Assembly: GCA_003511885.1 (NCBI GenBank)
Contig: DOIX01000142.1
Coordinates: forward strand, 1 to 8,333
Direction of reading: 5' to 3'
DNA from: Cyanobacteria bacterium UBA11153
GTDB lineage: Bacteria > Cyanobacteriota > Cyanobacteriia > Cyanobacteriales > Coleofasciculaceae
DNA: 8,333 nt
This document shows positions 1 through 6,869 of the stretch, piece by piece. Every line of letters begins with the position of its first letter. Position 1 is the first letter of the stretch. The notes under the pieces are model-generated. The model had not been told where the DNA came from, ran no database searches, and worked only from the letters and a program-made list of their open reading frames with translations. Made by a program: the position numbers and the translations under genes.

Positions 1-54
1 CCCTTGCACCCCTGCACCCCTGCCCCCATTCCCCATTAACCCTAACTAACTAAC
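1..54. repeat. Low-complexity C-rich and TAAC tandem repeat
   Basis: The left edge holds short degenerate repeats: ACCCCTGC twice, then ATTCCCC-like units, then TAAC three times at 43-54. The minus-strand stop codon of the FAD monooxygenase (50-52) falls within the TAAC copies. Such short tandem repeats are common between cyanobacterial genes. I see no terminator hairpin here. Confidence 0.6.
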
Positions 55-1294
55 GTTGAGCTAATTGAGGCAAACGCCCCCTTAAACCTGTCATTAATTG
101 GAGGGCATAAATTTTCACTGCGGGAATGCGCCGTAAGATGAATAAACCCAAGCGACGGATGGCGACTAATGGCAACCAGTTATTTGAGAAAATCCGATTC
201 AGAAAATCGGTAAAGCCCAAAATAACTAAATTTTCTTTTTTGCGCCAGTTTTCATAACGTTTAAGTACAGTTTTGGCACCAACATCTTCTCCGGCTTGAT
301 GTGCTTTTGCCAATACTTGGGCAAGGGCAGCAGCGTCTCTGATACCCAAATTTAAACCTTGCCCGCCGACAGGATGGCAACAGTGGGCGGCATCTCCAAC
401 TAAGGCGAGACGGGGAGAAATATAACGATCGCTTTGCATTAATTGTACCGGAAAAATTAGGCGATCGCCTTCTAACTCCAAATGTCCCAAAAGTCCGCCT
501 GTACGGTATTCTAACAATTTGATAAATTCTTGTTCATCTAATTCTTGTAAAGCTTTGGCTTCGGGATGAGGTGCTGTCCATACTATCTGACAGCGATTTT
601 CTGATAAAGGTAGTATACCCATGGGACCGCTAGGCCAAAACCGTTCAAATGCGGTATTATGATGGGGTTTTTCGGTTTTAATAATGGCTGTGATGCAGGA
701 TTGCCAGTATTTCCAGCCCTTAGTGCCAATCCCTGCCGCTGTCCGAATTTGCGATCGCGCCCCATCTGCTGCGACTACTAAGCGGGTTTGAATTTGACAA
801 TTTTCTCCTCCTATATTGACAGTAATTTTTGCCGCAGATGGTTGATAATCGATATTGACTACTTGAGCGGGACAAAGCCAGGTAATATGAGAACAATCTG
901 CCAAAAATTCGTATAGTGAAGTTAGGATGGGACGATGTTTTCCCACATAGCCTAAATCTTCCCTTCCCAAATCTTTGGGGTAGAATTCTACGATACCAGG
1001 ATGCTCCGCGTCGGCGAGGTAAATGTGTCGATAAGTTGCAATCTGAGGCAGAAGTTTATGCCAAATGCCAATTTCTTGAAAAATTCGCCCCGACGTAATT
1101 GACAGGGCATAAGCTTGCCGCCTTTCCACTGCGATAGAGGGAGGTTGGGCTTCGATTAGTACTATGTTTAGTCCCGAATCTTTTAAAGCAGAGGCGAGAG
1201 TTGCACCGACAAGCCCGCCGCCGACAATGGCGATGTCGTAATCAAAGCTTTGGCAAGGGGTGGGAGGTGTTTGCGTTAGTTGTTGGGTTGCCAT
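50..1294 (-). CDS. UbiH/COQ6-family FAD-dependent monooxygenase (aromatic ring hydroxylase)
   Basis: This is a flavin monooxygenase of the UbiH/UbiF/VisC/COQ6 group, which hydroxylates quinone-precursor rings using FAD, NAD(P)H and O2. Numbered from the chosen start (414 aa), it has the Rossmann dinucleotide motif GGGLVG at 25-30, the AADGARS motif at 175-181 and the FAD-ribityl motif VGDAAHCCHPVGGQGLN at about 299-315. A roughly 100-residue C-terminal part follows, as expected for the family, and the protein is full length. I see no signal peptide. Cyanobacteria make plastoquinone rather than ubiquinone, so the substrate is unknown; a role in plastoquinone or another prenylated aromatic is inference. 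The start is uncertain. ATG codons lie at 1342 (430 aa), 1303 and 1294, none with a clear Shine-Dalgarno. I chose 1294 because the FAD motif then begins about 25 residues in, as is usual. The stop codon lies inside a TAAC repeat. The gene is separated from the signalling genes by repeats and is probably transcribed on its own. Confidence 0.88.
   Translation of the reverse strand: MATQQLTQTPPTPCQSFDYDIAIVGGGLVGATLASALKDSGLNIVLIEAQPPSIAVERRQAYALSITSGRIFQEIGIWHKLLPQIATYRHIYLADAEHPGIVEFYPKDLGREDLGYVGKHRPILTSLYEFLADCSHITWLCPAQVVNIDYQPSAAKITVNIGGENCQIQTRLVVAADGARSQIRTAAGIGTKGWKYWQSCITAIIKTEKPHHNTAFERFWPSGPMGILPLSENRCQIVWTAPHPEAKALQELDEQEFIKLLEYRTGGLLGHLELEGDRLIFPVQLMQSDRYISPRLALVGDAAHCCHPVGGQGLNLGIRDAAALAQVLAKAHQAGEDVGAKTVLKRYENWRKKENLVILGFTDFLNRIFSNNWLPLVAIRRLGLFILRRIPAVKIYALQLMTGLRGRLPQLAQR
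461..468. repeat. HIP1 octamer GCGATCGC
   Basis: An exact copy of the Highly Iterated Palindrome HIP1 inside the FAD monooxygenase gene. HIP1 is greatly over-represented in many cyanobacterial genomes, so it supports the taxonomic assignment. Confidence 0.8.
751..758. repeat. HIP1 octamer GCGATCGC
   Basis: Second exact HIP1 copy, also within the FAD monooxygenase gene, at codons close to the AADGARS motif. Confidence 0.8.
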
Positions 1295-1370
1295 TTTTGC
1301 CATAATTGATCGAAACTGCTCTAAATATTGACACTTTTTCATTATGACTCAGATCGATACCTGGTATGGT

Positions 1371-1459
1371 AGTGGATAGTTGACAGTTGACAGTTGACAG
1401 TTGACAGTTGACAGTTGACAGTTGATAGTTGACAGTTGACAGTTGACAGTTGATAGTTA
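1371..1459. repeat. Heptanucleotide tandem array, unit AGTTGAC
   Basis: Eleven complete heptamers run without a break from 1378 to 1454: nine AGTTGAC and two AGTTGAT (1420-1426 and 1448-1454). A degenerate unit AGTGGAT precedes them (1371-1377) and a partial unit follows. This matches the short tandemly repeated repetitive (STRR) heptamer type known from cyanobacteria. The array lies just upstream of the FAD monooxygenase start. Every unit on the plus strand contains TTGAC, giving a run of -35-like TTGACA boxes pointing away from the minus-strand gene. Related arrays occur at 6140, 6842 and 8248. Confidence 0.92.
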
Positions 1460-1473
1460 TTTGATGAAACAAT

Positions 1474-1535
1474 CCTGCTAAAAAAGGGGGGAAGCGGATT
1501 TAAAACCCCCTGCTTAAAAAGGGGGATTTAGGGGG
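1474..1535. repeat. G-run/C-run intergenic repeat with a duplicated 17-mer
   Basis: The 17-mer CCTGCTWAAAAAGGGGG occurs at 1474-1490 and 1509-1525 with one mismatch. The segment also holds a CCCCC run (1506-1510) and GGATTTA motifs. Similar A-run/G-run sequences are frequent between genes in filamentous cyanobacteria and are probably a small dispersed element. Part of it can form the terminator described separately. Confidence 0.6.
1502..1525 (-). terminator. Possible intrinsic terminator for the receiver gene
   Basis: On the minus strand CCCCC (1525-1521), a 10-nt loop and GGGGG (1510-1506) can pair, followed by TTTT (1505-1502). It lies about 46 bp past the stop codon of the single-domain response regulator and would end the signalling operon. 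The stem is short and the U tract brief. Because the sequence also belongs to a dispersed repeat, the terminator role is only plausible. Confidence 0.4.
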
Positions 1536-1571
1536 ATCGAAAATATCTAAGTTCATAACTAGCAACTTGGA

Positions 1572-1946
1572 TTACCAGCCTAAAGACCGAGCAATCAGAT
1601 TAGCTAACTGCAATGGTTCAAAAGGTTTCTCAATCATTCCTTTTACCCCATTGCTCAATTGATTTACCTCTATAGGCAGAGCCTTAGCTGTTAATAATAA
1701 AATGGGAATAGATTTGGTAGTAATATCTGCCTGAAGTTTGGCTAAGGTTTGAGTGCCATCGAAATCGGGCATCATCATATCCAATAGAATAGCATCAGGA
1801 TGTTCAGATTGTGCCACAGCTATCCCTTCATAACCGGAACTTGCTGTTAAGACTGTCCATCCTCCCATCAGTTCTAAAATCATCTTGGTTACTTCTCGAA
1901 TCCGGTATTCATCATCGATAAGCAAAATTTTTTTGTGGCTATTCAT
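1572..1946 (-). CDS. Single-domain response regulator (CheY-like receiver)
   Basis: A stand-alone receiver of 124 aa that would accept phosphate from a histidine kinase or Hpt domain. It has no output domain, so it would act by protein contact or as a phosphate carrier. All pocket residues are present, numbered from the chosen start: acidic D11/D12 in ILLIDDE, phospho-acceptor D56 in ILLDMMMP, switch T86 in LLLTAK, and K107-P108 in IEKPF. It follows the PAS histidine kinase by 83 bp, which suggests it belongs to the same relay. I chose the ATG at 1946 because the receiver fold begins three residues later. The ATG at 2003 would add 19 residues read from a TGGTTRG repeat and would overlap a promoter candidate. 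No Shine-Dalgarno is visible. The receiver assignment is firm; the pathway is unknown. Confidence 0.9.
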   Translation of the reverse strand: MNSHKKILLIDDEYRIREVTKMILELMGGWTVLTASSGYEGIAVAQSEHPDAILLDMMMPDFDGTQTLAKLQADITTKSIPILLLTAKALPIEVNQLSNGVKGMIEKPFEPLQLANLIARSLGW

Positions 1947-1949
1947 TTG

Positions 1950-1974
1950 TGGTTGGTGGTTAGTTAGTGGTTGG
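1950..1974. repeat. Short heptamer repeat TGGTTRG
   Basis: TGGTTGG, TGGTTAG and TGGTTGG, with TTAG between the second and third, sit directly in front of the receiver gene start. This is a second heptamer family, distinct from AGTTGAC. It takes the place where a ribosome binding site would be expected. Confidence 0.6.
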
Positions 1975-2003
1975 CTATTAAATAGATAAATATGTAATAA
2001 CAA
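1975..2003 (-). promoter_or_regulatory. Candidate promoter for the single-domain receiver gene
   Basis: On the minus strand TTGTTA (2003-1998) and TAATAG (1980-1975) are separated by exactly 17 bp. Transcription would begin near 1967, about 20 nt ahead of the ATG at 1946, which supports that start over the one at 2003. The segment is AT-rich, so a chance match is possible. Confidence 0.3.
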
Positions 2004-2012
2004 TGAGCTGAA

Positions 2013-2029
2013 GCTTTACCAGTAAAAGC
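2013..2029. other. Small inverted repeat after the kinase stop codon
   Basis: GCTTTAC (2013-2019) and GTAAAAGC (2022-2029) are complementary apart from one bulged base, beside the kinase stop codon (2030-2032). No T run follows on either strand, so it is not a standard terminator. It could protect a 3' end or be fortuitous. Confidence 0.3.
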
Positions 2030-4036
2030 CTATTCCATCGTTTCCACTCCCAACTTCCTATTTCCTAACGGCAGAGTAAAATAAAATGTACTTCCAATTC
2101 CCAGAGTACTCTCAACCCAAATATGTCCCTGATGTTGTTCCACGATGTTCCGACAGATGGCTAAACCCAAACCTGTGCCTCCATAAGCACGAGAGTCGGA
2201 AGCATCAACTTGTTCAAATGGTGCAAATATACTTTCTATTTTATCAGAAGGAATTCCTTTACCTCGATCTTTAACTTTAAATAAGATTCGATCCTGCTCC
2301 TCTTGGGCAGTGACGCGGATGGTACTTTCTGCCGGAGAAAACTTAATCGCATTTTCCAGTAAATTTGTCAAAACTTGGAGAATGCGATCCCTATCTGCCC
2401 AGATATTGCCCGTAACCCTTGTCACAGATAGCTTCACTCTAGCTTCATCAGCGAGGGGCAAGATTGCTGTGATGGCTCTATCCAGTAATGTATCAATTTG
2501 ACAATTACTCTGTTCGATCGCATTTTTGCTAAATTTTAAACTTTGTAAATCTAGGATATCTTTCACCAGACGTGTTAACCTTTCTGTGTCTGCTAAAGCA
2601 AAATTCAATAATTTTTTACCTTGTTCGTTGAGGATACCTAATTGCCCAGTTGCCAGCAATCCTAATGCACCCCGTAAGGATGTAAGAGGAGTGCGAAGTT
2701 CATGACTAGTAATTGCCAAAAATTCATCTTTAATATGTTCTGCTTTTTTGCGATCCGTGATATCAACATAAGTAACGACAACTCCACAATCGCTCAAAGG
2801 AATCGGTGCGGCACTTATACTCACCCAAGTACTTTTACCATGGGGTTGAACAATTAGTGTTTCTCGATCTTTAATAATCTTATTTTCTGTTAAAGCTCTC
2901 ACACAAGTAAATTGAGAAGTTTCCATTACCTTGGCTTTGGGGTCGAGCAATTGTAATTGTCTTGCCTGATGATTCCATTGACTACAATCCTCTTTTGACA
3001 ACCCCAAAATCTGTTTAGAAGCGAGATTTGCTTCAAGAATATTTCCCTGCGTGTCAGTGACACAGACACCAATAGGAAGAATCTCAAAGAGAGCTTTATA
3101 TTGTTCTTGACTCCTTTTTAGTTCCTCTTCAATCCGCTTCCTTTCTGTGATATTGCGAGCAATTCCTGCTGTGCCAATTAGTTCTCCTTGACTGTCATAA
3201 ATAGGATTTTTAATAGATTCAAACCACATCGTATTGAGATCGGAATCTACTAGTTTAGTTTCAAAAGATTTTCGCTTACCAGATACCATCACATCGAGAG
3301 TATCATACCAGAATTTTTCAGCGATATAGGGAGGACAAATTTCCCAATCAGTTTTACCCACAAAGTCTTCTGGTTTGATTCCAAAAGCGGTGGCAAATGC
3401 TTCGTTTACAGCTATATATTTTTGTTTTTTATCTTTGAGCCATGCTATATCTGGAATATTGTCAAGAAAGGCTTTAAGTTTACGTTCGCTGGTTTGGAGT
3501 GATTCTTCTGTTTGTTTGCGAGGAGTGATATCTTCGATTACGGCAATAAAATGATTAATTTTTTTCGCTGCATTGGGTAAGGGTGATACGGTTAAATTAG
3601 TCCAGACTATCTCACCTTGTTTATTGATAAATCGTTTTTCAAAACAATATGATGATACCTCACCAGTTAAGATAGCTTGGAAACAGTCTAAGGTGATTTG
3701 GATATCATCTGGATGAGTGAAATCCAGACAACTGTGTCCTTCTAATTCTGCCCAAGTGTACCCCAAAATATCGCACAACTTTTGATTAATTTCGATAAAA
3801 TTACCACAGGTATCGAAAATATCAATACCAATCGCCGCACCTTCAAAAATAGCTCTAAATCTTTCGGCACTTTCTCGGAGTCTTTCGTTAGCTTGTTGTA
3901 ATTCAGAAGTCCTTTGCCTAACTTTTAGTTCTAAACTTTCTGGCAGTACTGCTTCTCCTTCCTGCCGTAAGCTAAAATCGGGATAAGGATCGCTAGTGTC
4001 AGAGCTAGAGTCAATATAATCTGTACAAATGTCCAT
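2030..4036 (-). CDS. Soluble PAS-PAS-PAS sensor histidine kinase
   Basis: A 668-aa cytoplasmic kinase with no membrane segment. It has a Ser/Asp-rich leader (1-30) and a signalling coiled coil with the usual RTSELQQAN pattern (about 36-58). PAS domains follow at about 56-172, 185-298 and 311-428, the first two ending in the ITxRK pattern typical after PAC. The HisKA domain carries phospho-acceptor H445 in SHELRTP, and the HATPase has N562 (LLENAIKF), the G1 box DRGKGIP near 590-596, an F box near 604-610 and GGTGLGLA at 619-626. All catalytic boxes are intact. It has no receiver or Hpt of its own. It starts 26 bp after the composite regulator's stop, so the two are probably co-transcribed and are likely partners. 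The PAS ligands cannot be predicted; I see no clear haem or flavin residue pattern. The ATG at 4036 has no strong Shine-Dalgarno but is the only start that keeps the coiled coil and leader. Confidence 0.95.
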   Translation of the reverse strand: MDICTDYIDSSSDTSDPYPDFSLRQEGEAVLPESLELKVRQRTSELQQANERLRESAERFRAIFEGAAIGIDIFDTCGNFIEINQKLCDILGYTWAELEGHSCLDFTHPDDIQITLDCFQAILTGEVSSYCFEKRFINKQGEIVWTNLTVSPLPNAAKKINHFIAVIEDITPRKQTEESLQTSERKLKAFLDNIPDIAWLKDKKQKYIAVNEAFATAFGIKPEDFVGKTDWEICPPYIAEKFWYDTLDVMVSGKRKSFETKLVDSDLNTMWFESIKNPIYDSQGELIGTAGIARNITERKRIEEELKRSQEQYKALFEILPIGVCVTDTQGNILEANLASKQILGLSKEDCSQWNHQARQLQLLDPKAKVMETSQFTCVRALTENKIIKDRETLIVQPHGKSTWVSISAAPIPLSDCGVVVTYVDITDRKKAEHIKDEFLAITSHELRTPLTSLRGALGLLATGQLGILNEQGKKLLNFALADTERLTRLVKDILDLQSLKFSKNAIEQSNCQIDTLLDRAITAILPLADEARVKLSVTRVTGNIWADRDRILQVLTNLLENAIKFSPAESTIRVTAQEEQDRILFKVKDRGKGIPSDKIESIFAPFEQVDASDSRAYGGTGLGLAICRNIVEQHQGHIWVESTLGIGSTFYFTLPLGNRKLGVETME

Positions 4037-4062
4037 AAAGTCAAAAGAGAAAAAGTCTCTAT

Positions 4063-6015
4063 TTATAGATTAGCACCAACTAATGTACATCTCCGGAGTT
4101 CGGCTATTTTTTTTAATCTTTGCACCCGATGTAAATGACTAAAAACACGGGGGTGTAATTCTAAATTTAATTCCGATTTCACGATCAAATCATCAGCACC
4201 GACAGCAACAATTCTCTCTAAAATATTCCGATCGATGTCAGGAGAAATAAAGAGAATAGGTAGCTCATACCAGTGGGGATCGTTACGGACAACTTTGCAC
4301 AAATCTATCCCGTTGAAATGGGGCATTTCTAAATCTAAGATCAGGAGATCTGGTACGGTAGTTTCTAGAGTGTCCCAGAATTGTTGGGGATTGGAGAGAG
4401 TTGTAATTTGTAAGTTTTGTGAGTTTAAGTTAGTTTGCAAGAGAGAAAGAAAGTTTGGATCCTCATAAACAACTAAGATTTTATCAGATAGAGAAGAAGA
4501 ATTTTGCAGAACTTGCTTGCTGATAACAAGTACTTCTTCTGGAGAGAAGGGTGTGCGGAGAAATGCGACGGCTTCAGCTTTTGATGCTGCCAGGCGATCG
4601 CAAAATTCTCCCCGTGTCGTTAAGACAATGGCTGGGATGGGAGGATGGCGAGAATTTAATTGATTGACGAGTTTGAGACTATCTTCTGGATTGGGATCGA
4701 TATCTAAAATAATTAAGTCGGGATGAAGGTTTTCAATTTGTTTTCTGCCGTCGGATAAACTTAGGGATGATTCAATCTGAATTCCCCAATTATTGCCAAG
4801 TTGACGCAATTGTTTCGTAAATTCTATATTGGGATTGATAGTTAATACTAGAGGATGAGATCTCGCTATTTGAGGTGAGGCGACTTCATGGCAATTCCCT
4901 CCATTCGATTCTGATTCTTCCAATATCTGACGGAGAGTTTCGATTAAGTTACTAACCTGGAAAATTTCCTTTGGTTTAAGTTGGTTTTTCTCTAGTAGTA
5001 ATTTTTCAATCTCGCGACAAATTTGGGCTGGTTGAGCCAAAGATAAGCTACCCAATAATCCCACTAAGTTATGGGCTGTTGTCATGGCTTGGGGTAGCAA
5101 CGAAGTAGTTGCGAATGGCTCTCTATTTGCGATGCCGAAGGAAGCTATCGCGCTCTTTAAGAAATCAATATCCTCGAAAATACTCAATCTGAATTGTCTC
5201 CAACTTTGCGCTAATCCAGCTAAAGTTTCTTTTTCTTTATCTTTTATCTTGTCTAATTTTTCAACTCCTATGGTAGGTATCCCTTCAGTTAAACCCGCCC
5301 CTACAAATCTACTCCTCTCCTCCCCTACCACGGAAATTTCCTCTATCTGATTGAGGCGATAGCCTGTACCATAAACTGTCTCGATTAAATTGGCACTACC
5401 TCCTGCTGCTTTTAATTTATTTCGCAATCCTCGAATGTGGGAACGGATGGTACTTTCAGTAGGAGGAGCTTCAAAACACCATACTCTTTCGATTAATTGA
5501 TCCGGAGTAAATACCCGACGCGGGTATCTGATAAATAATTCCAACAAGGCATATTCTTTCGCCGTAAGCTGCAATAATATATCGCGATAAGTAACAGTAT
5601 TTGTATTGAGAATTAGACATAAATGTCCCCATTTTAGCTCGGAAATAATTGGCGCATTCCTCCGGCGCAGTAGAGCGCGAATTCTGGCGCATAATTCGTC
5701 TAAGCTGAAGGGTTTTACCAAATAATCATCCGCACCAGCATCCAAGCCTTTTACTTTGTCGGTAGTCTCATCCCTTGCCGTGAGTAACAGTAGCGGTAGA
5801 TTTACACCACGGCAACGCAATTGTTGACAAAACGTAATCCCATCTAAACCGGGTAAAACTATGTCCAGCAAGAGCAAATCGTAGCTAAATGTGTCTAAGA
5901 ATTGTAATGCTTCTTCACTATTCTTAACGACATCAATCAGATAATTTTGCTTACCCAGGATATTGACTAAGATTAGGCTTAGTCTTTCATCATCTTCGAT
6001 CAGGAGGATTCTCAT
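4063..6015 (-). CDS. Composite response regulator: REC, OmpR-type wHTH, Hpt-like, REC, REC
   Basis: A 650-aa DNA-binding response regulator with an extended C-terminus. REC1 (1-117) is complete: E7/D8, D51 in LLLDIVLPGLDG, T79 and K101-P102. An OmpR-type winged helix follows (about 126-222), with the recognition-helix region STIRSHIRGLRNKLK and the wing ETVYGTGYRL. After a linker, an Hpt-like helical domain (about 265-365) has H315 in AHNLVG. REC2 (388-503) keeps acceptor D438 but has T392/I393 for the acidic pair and T488 before P489 in place of Lys, so it is a pseudo-receiver candidate. REC3 (512-635) keeps D561 and K613, with Y517/E518 at the acidic pair. This architecture is known from cyanobacteria. 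The gene heads the operon, with the kinase 26 bp downstream. A dispersed palindrome is translated at residues 289-295. The ATG at 6015 begins REC1 directly. Target genes are unknown. Confidence 0.94.
   Translation of the reverse strand: MRILLIEDDERLSLILVNILGKQNYLIDVVKNSEEALQFLDTFSYDLLLLDIVLPGLDGITFCQQLRCRGVNLPLLLLTARDETTDKVKGLDAGADDYLVKPFSLDELCARIRALLRRRNAPIISELKWGHLCLILNTNTVTYRDILLQLTAKEYALLELFIRYPRRVFTPDQLIERVWCFEAPPTESTIRSHIRGLRNKLKAAGGSANLIETVYGTGYRLNQIEEISVVGEERSRFVGAGLTEGIPTIGVEKLDKIKDKEKETLAGLAQSWRQFRLSIFEDIDFLKSAIASFGIANREPFATTSLLPQAMTTAHNLVGLLGSLSLAQPAQICREIEKLLLEKNQLKPKEIFQVSNLIETLRQILEESESNGGNCHEVASPQIARSHPLVLTINPNIEFTKQLRQLGNNWGIQIESSLSLSDGRKQIENLHPDLIILDIDPNPEDSLKLVNQLNSRHPPIPAIVLTTRGEFCDRLAASKAEAVAFLRTPFSPEEVLVISKQVLQNSSSLSDKILVVYEDPNFLSLLQTNLNSQNLQITTLSNPQQFWDTLETTVPDLLILDLEMPHFNGIDLCKVVRNDPHWYELPILFISPDIDRNILERIVAVGADDLIVKSELNLELHPRVFSHLHRVQRLKKIAELRRCTLVGANL
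4594..4601. repeat. HIP1 octamer GCGATCGC
   Basis: Third exact HIP1 copy, within the REC2 portion of the composite regulator gene. The whole 2-kb kinase gene next to it has none. Confidence 0.8.
5129..5151. repeat. Dispersed palindromic repeat inside a coding sequence
   Basis: GCGAT (5129-5133) and ATCGC (5147-5151) flank a GCCGAAGGAAGC-type core. This form, GCGATGCC..GAAG..ATCGC, resembles small palindromic repeats scattered through filamentous cyanobacterial genomes. Here it is read in frame as the peptide AIASFGIA, at the start of the Hpt-like domain of the composite regulator. Its membership in a dispersed family is inferred from resemblance only. Confidence 0.4.
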
Positions 6016-6102
6016 TGCTGCTTGCTTTTTGCCACCTGAAAGATTTTATTCTATGCTTCACGTCATTGGTAAAGGGCGTTTTAAATCACGGATATTACCA
6101 GG

Positions 6103-6111
6103 ATTATATCA
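6103..6111 (-). promoter_or_regulatory. Candidate extended -10 promoter of the signalling operon
   Basis: The minus strand reads TGATATAAT at 6111-6103: a perfect TATAAT preceded by the TG of an extended -10. No good -35 box lies 16-18 bp upstream, which is tolerated in extended -10 promoters. Transcription would start near 6096, leaving a leader of about 80 nt before the composite regulator's ATG at 6015. Confidence 0.45.
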
Positions 6112-6139
6112 CTGATTTTTTGCCAAAATATGATATAGC

Positions 6140-6179
6140 AGTTGACAATTGACAGTTGACAGTTGACAGTTGACAGTTA
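6140..6179. repeat. Heptanucleotide tandem array, AGTTGAC, five units
   Basis: Units AGTTGAC, AATTGAC and three further AGTTGAC fill 6140-6174, with a partial unit to 6179. The array has the same unit and orientation as the one at 1371. It begins 8 bp past the trpF stop codon, between trpF and the signalling operon promoter candidate. I see no terminator hairpin for trpF here. Confidence 0.88.
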
Positions 6180-6187
6180 ATCGTTAT

Positions 6188-6814
6188 TTATTCATAAATA
6201 GCCTCTAGGAGCAAGGCGACTTTAGCTAAATCTTTATCTCCTGGAGATACTTCTACGCCACTGGATAAATCTATACCCGTCGGTTTTAGTAATTTCAGGG
6301 CATCTAAGATATTATCTGGAGTTAATCCACCTGCCAGAAACCAAGGATAGTTTGCCGGAAATTCCGCTAAAGTTTGCCAATCTAAAGTAATGCCAGTCCC
6401 CCCTAATTGTTGGGGATGATAAGCATCCAGGAGGAGAGTATCGACATAGTTAGCGTAATTATCTGCTTCTTGTAAAGATTCTCTAGTTTTGATTCTCAAG
6501 GCTTTGATAATTTCTATTTTTGGCAAAAGTTGGCGCAATTTAGTACAAAATTCTGGAGATTCATTGCCATGCAGTTGCACTCCAGTTAAACCTGTTTCCA
6601 TCACAATTTTACAAATTTCTTCAATCTGGCTGTTAACAAATACGCCAATTTTGTCAACTGAAACCTCTAAATTTTCTACTATAGATTTAATTTGCTTTGG
6701 TGTAACGTAACGGGGAGATGAAGCGACACAGATAAAACCTAATGCCGTCGCTCCTAATTTTGCGATCGCGTTTCCTTGCTCTGGTTTGGTAATTCCACAA
6801 ATTTTAATTCGCAT
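6188..6814 (-). CDS. trpF: Phosphoribosylanthranilate isomerase
   Basis: Catalyses the Amadori rearrangement of N-(5-phosphoribosyl)anthranilate to CdRP, the third step from chorismate to tryptophan, in the cytoplasm. The 208-aa protein is a single TIM barrel of normal length. It opens with MRIKICGIT, which carries the catalytic Cys, and has GVQLHG, the catalytic Asp region [15 protein letters not shown], the phosphate-binding AGGLTPDN and the closing GIDLSSGVE. All family signatures are present. I chose the ATG at 6814 because it gives the standard N-terminus. The ATG at 6853 would add 13 residues, partly encoded by a heptamer repeat. No clear Shine-Dalgarno is seen for either. No other trp gene is nearby, which fits the scattered trp genes of cyanobacteria. 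The gene follows msrP by 49 bp on the same strand; a shared transcript is possible, but no functional link is known. Confidence 0.96.
   Translation of the reverse strand: MRIKICGITKPEQGNAIAKLGATALGFICVASSPRYVTPKQIKSIVENLEVSVDKIGVFVNSQIEEICKIVMETGLTGVQLHGNESPEFCTKLRQLLPKIEIIKALRIKTRESLQEADNYANYVDTLLLDAYHPQQLGGTGITLDWQTLAEFPANYPWFLAGGLTPDNILDALKLLKPTGIDLSSGVEVSPGDKDLAKVALLLEAIYE
6762..6769. repeat. HIP1 octamer GCGATCGC
   Basis: Fourth exact HIP1 copy, near the 5' end of trpF. Confidence 0.8.
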
Positions 6815-6841
6815 AGTTGCAGGGTGTATGGTGCATTGTGT

Positions 6842-6869
6842 ATCAATCATCAACTATCAACTATCAACC
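6842..6869. repeat. Heptanucleotide array ATCAACT, inverted orientation
   Basis: Four units (ATCAATC, ATCAACT, ATCAACT, ATCAACC) occupy the msrP-trpF junction. They are the reverse complement of AGTTGAT, so the array points opposite to those at 1371 and 6140. It contains the msrP stop codon (6864-6866) and the unlikely upstream ATG of trpF (6851-6853). Confidence 0.75.

Noticed and set aside
1371..1459. Possible CRISPR array
   Set aside because: The unit is 7 bp with no spacers and there are no cas genes; it is a plain tandem repeat.
1242..1472. Minus-strand frame of 76 codons rich in QLSTVNC repeats
   Set aside because: It is the translated AGTTGAC array fused to sequence overlapping the monooxygenase 5' end; 7-bp units give a 7-residue peptide period in any open frame.
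4044..4058. AGAGA..TCTCT inverted repeat between the composite regulator and the kinase
   Set aside because: Only a 5-bp AT-rich stem in a 26-bp operon gap; too weak to call a terminator or attenuator.
5084..5350. Plus-strand frame of 88 codons opposite the composite regulator
   Set aside because: Fully antisense to a well-supported gene with domain motifs, and shows no motif of its own.
5471..5692. Second minus-strand frame of 73 codons inside the composite regulator
   Set aside because: Out of frame with the clear REC1 and winged-helix coding sequence; a shadow frame with no motif.
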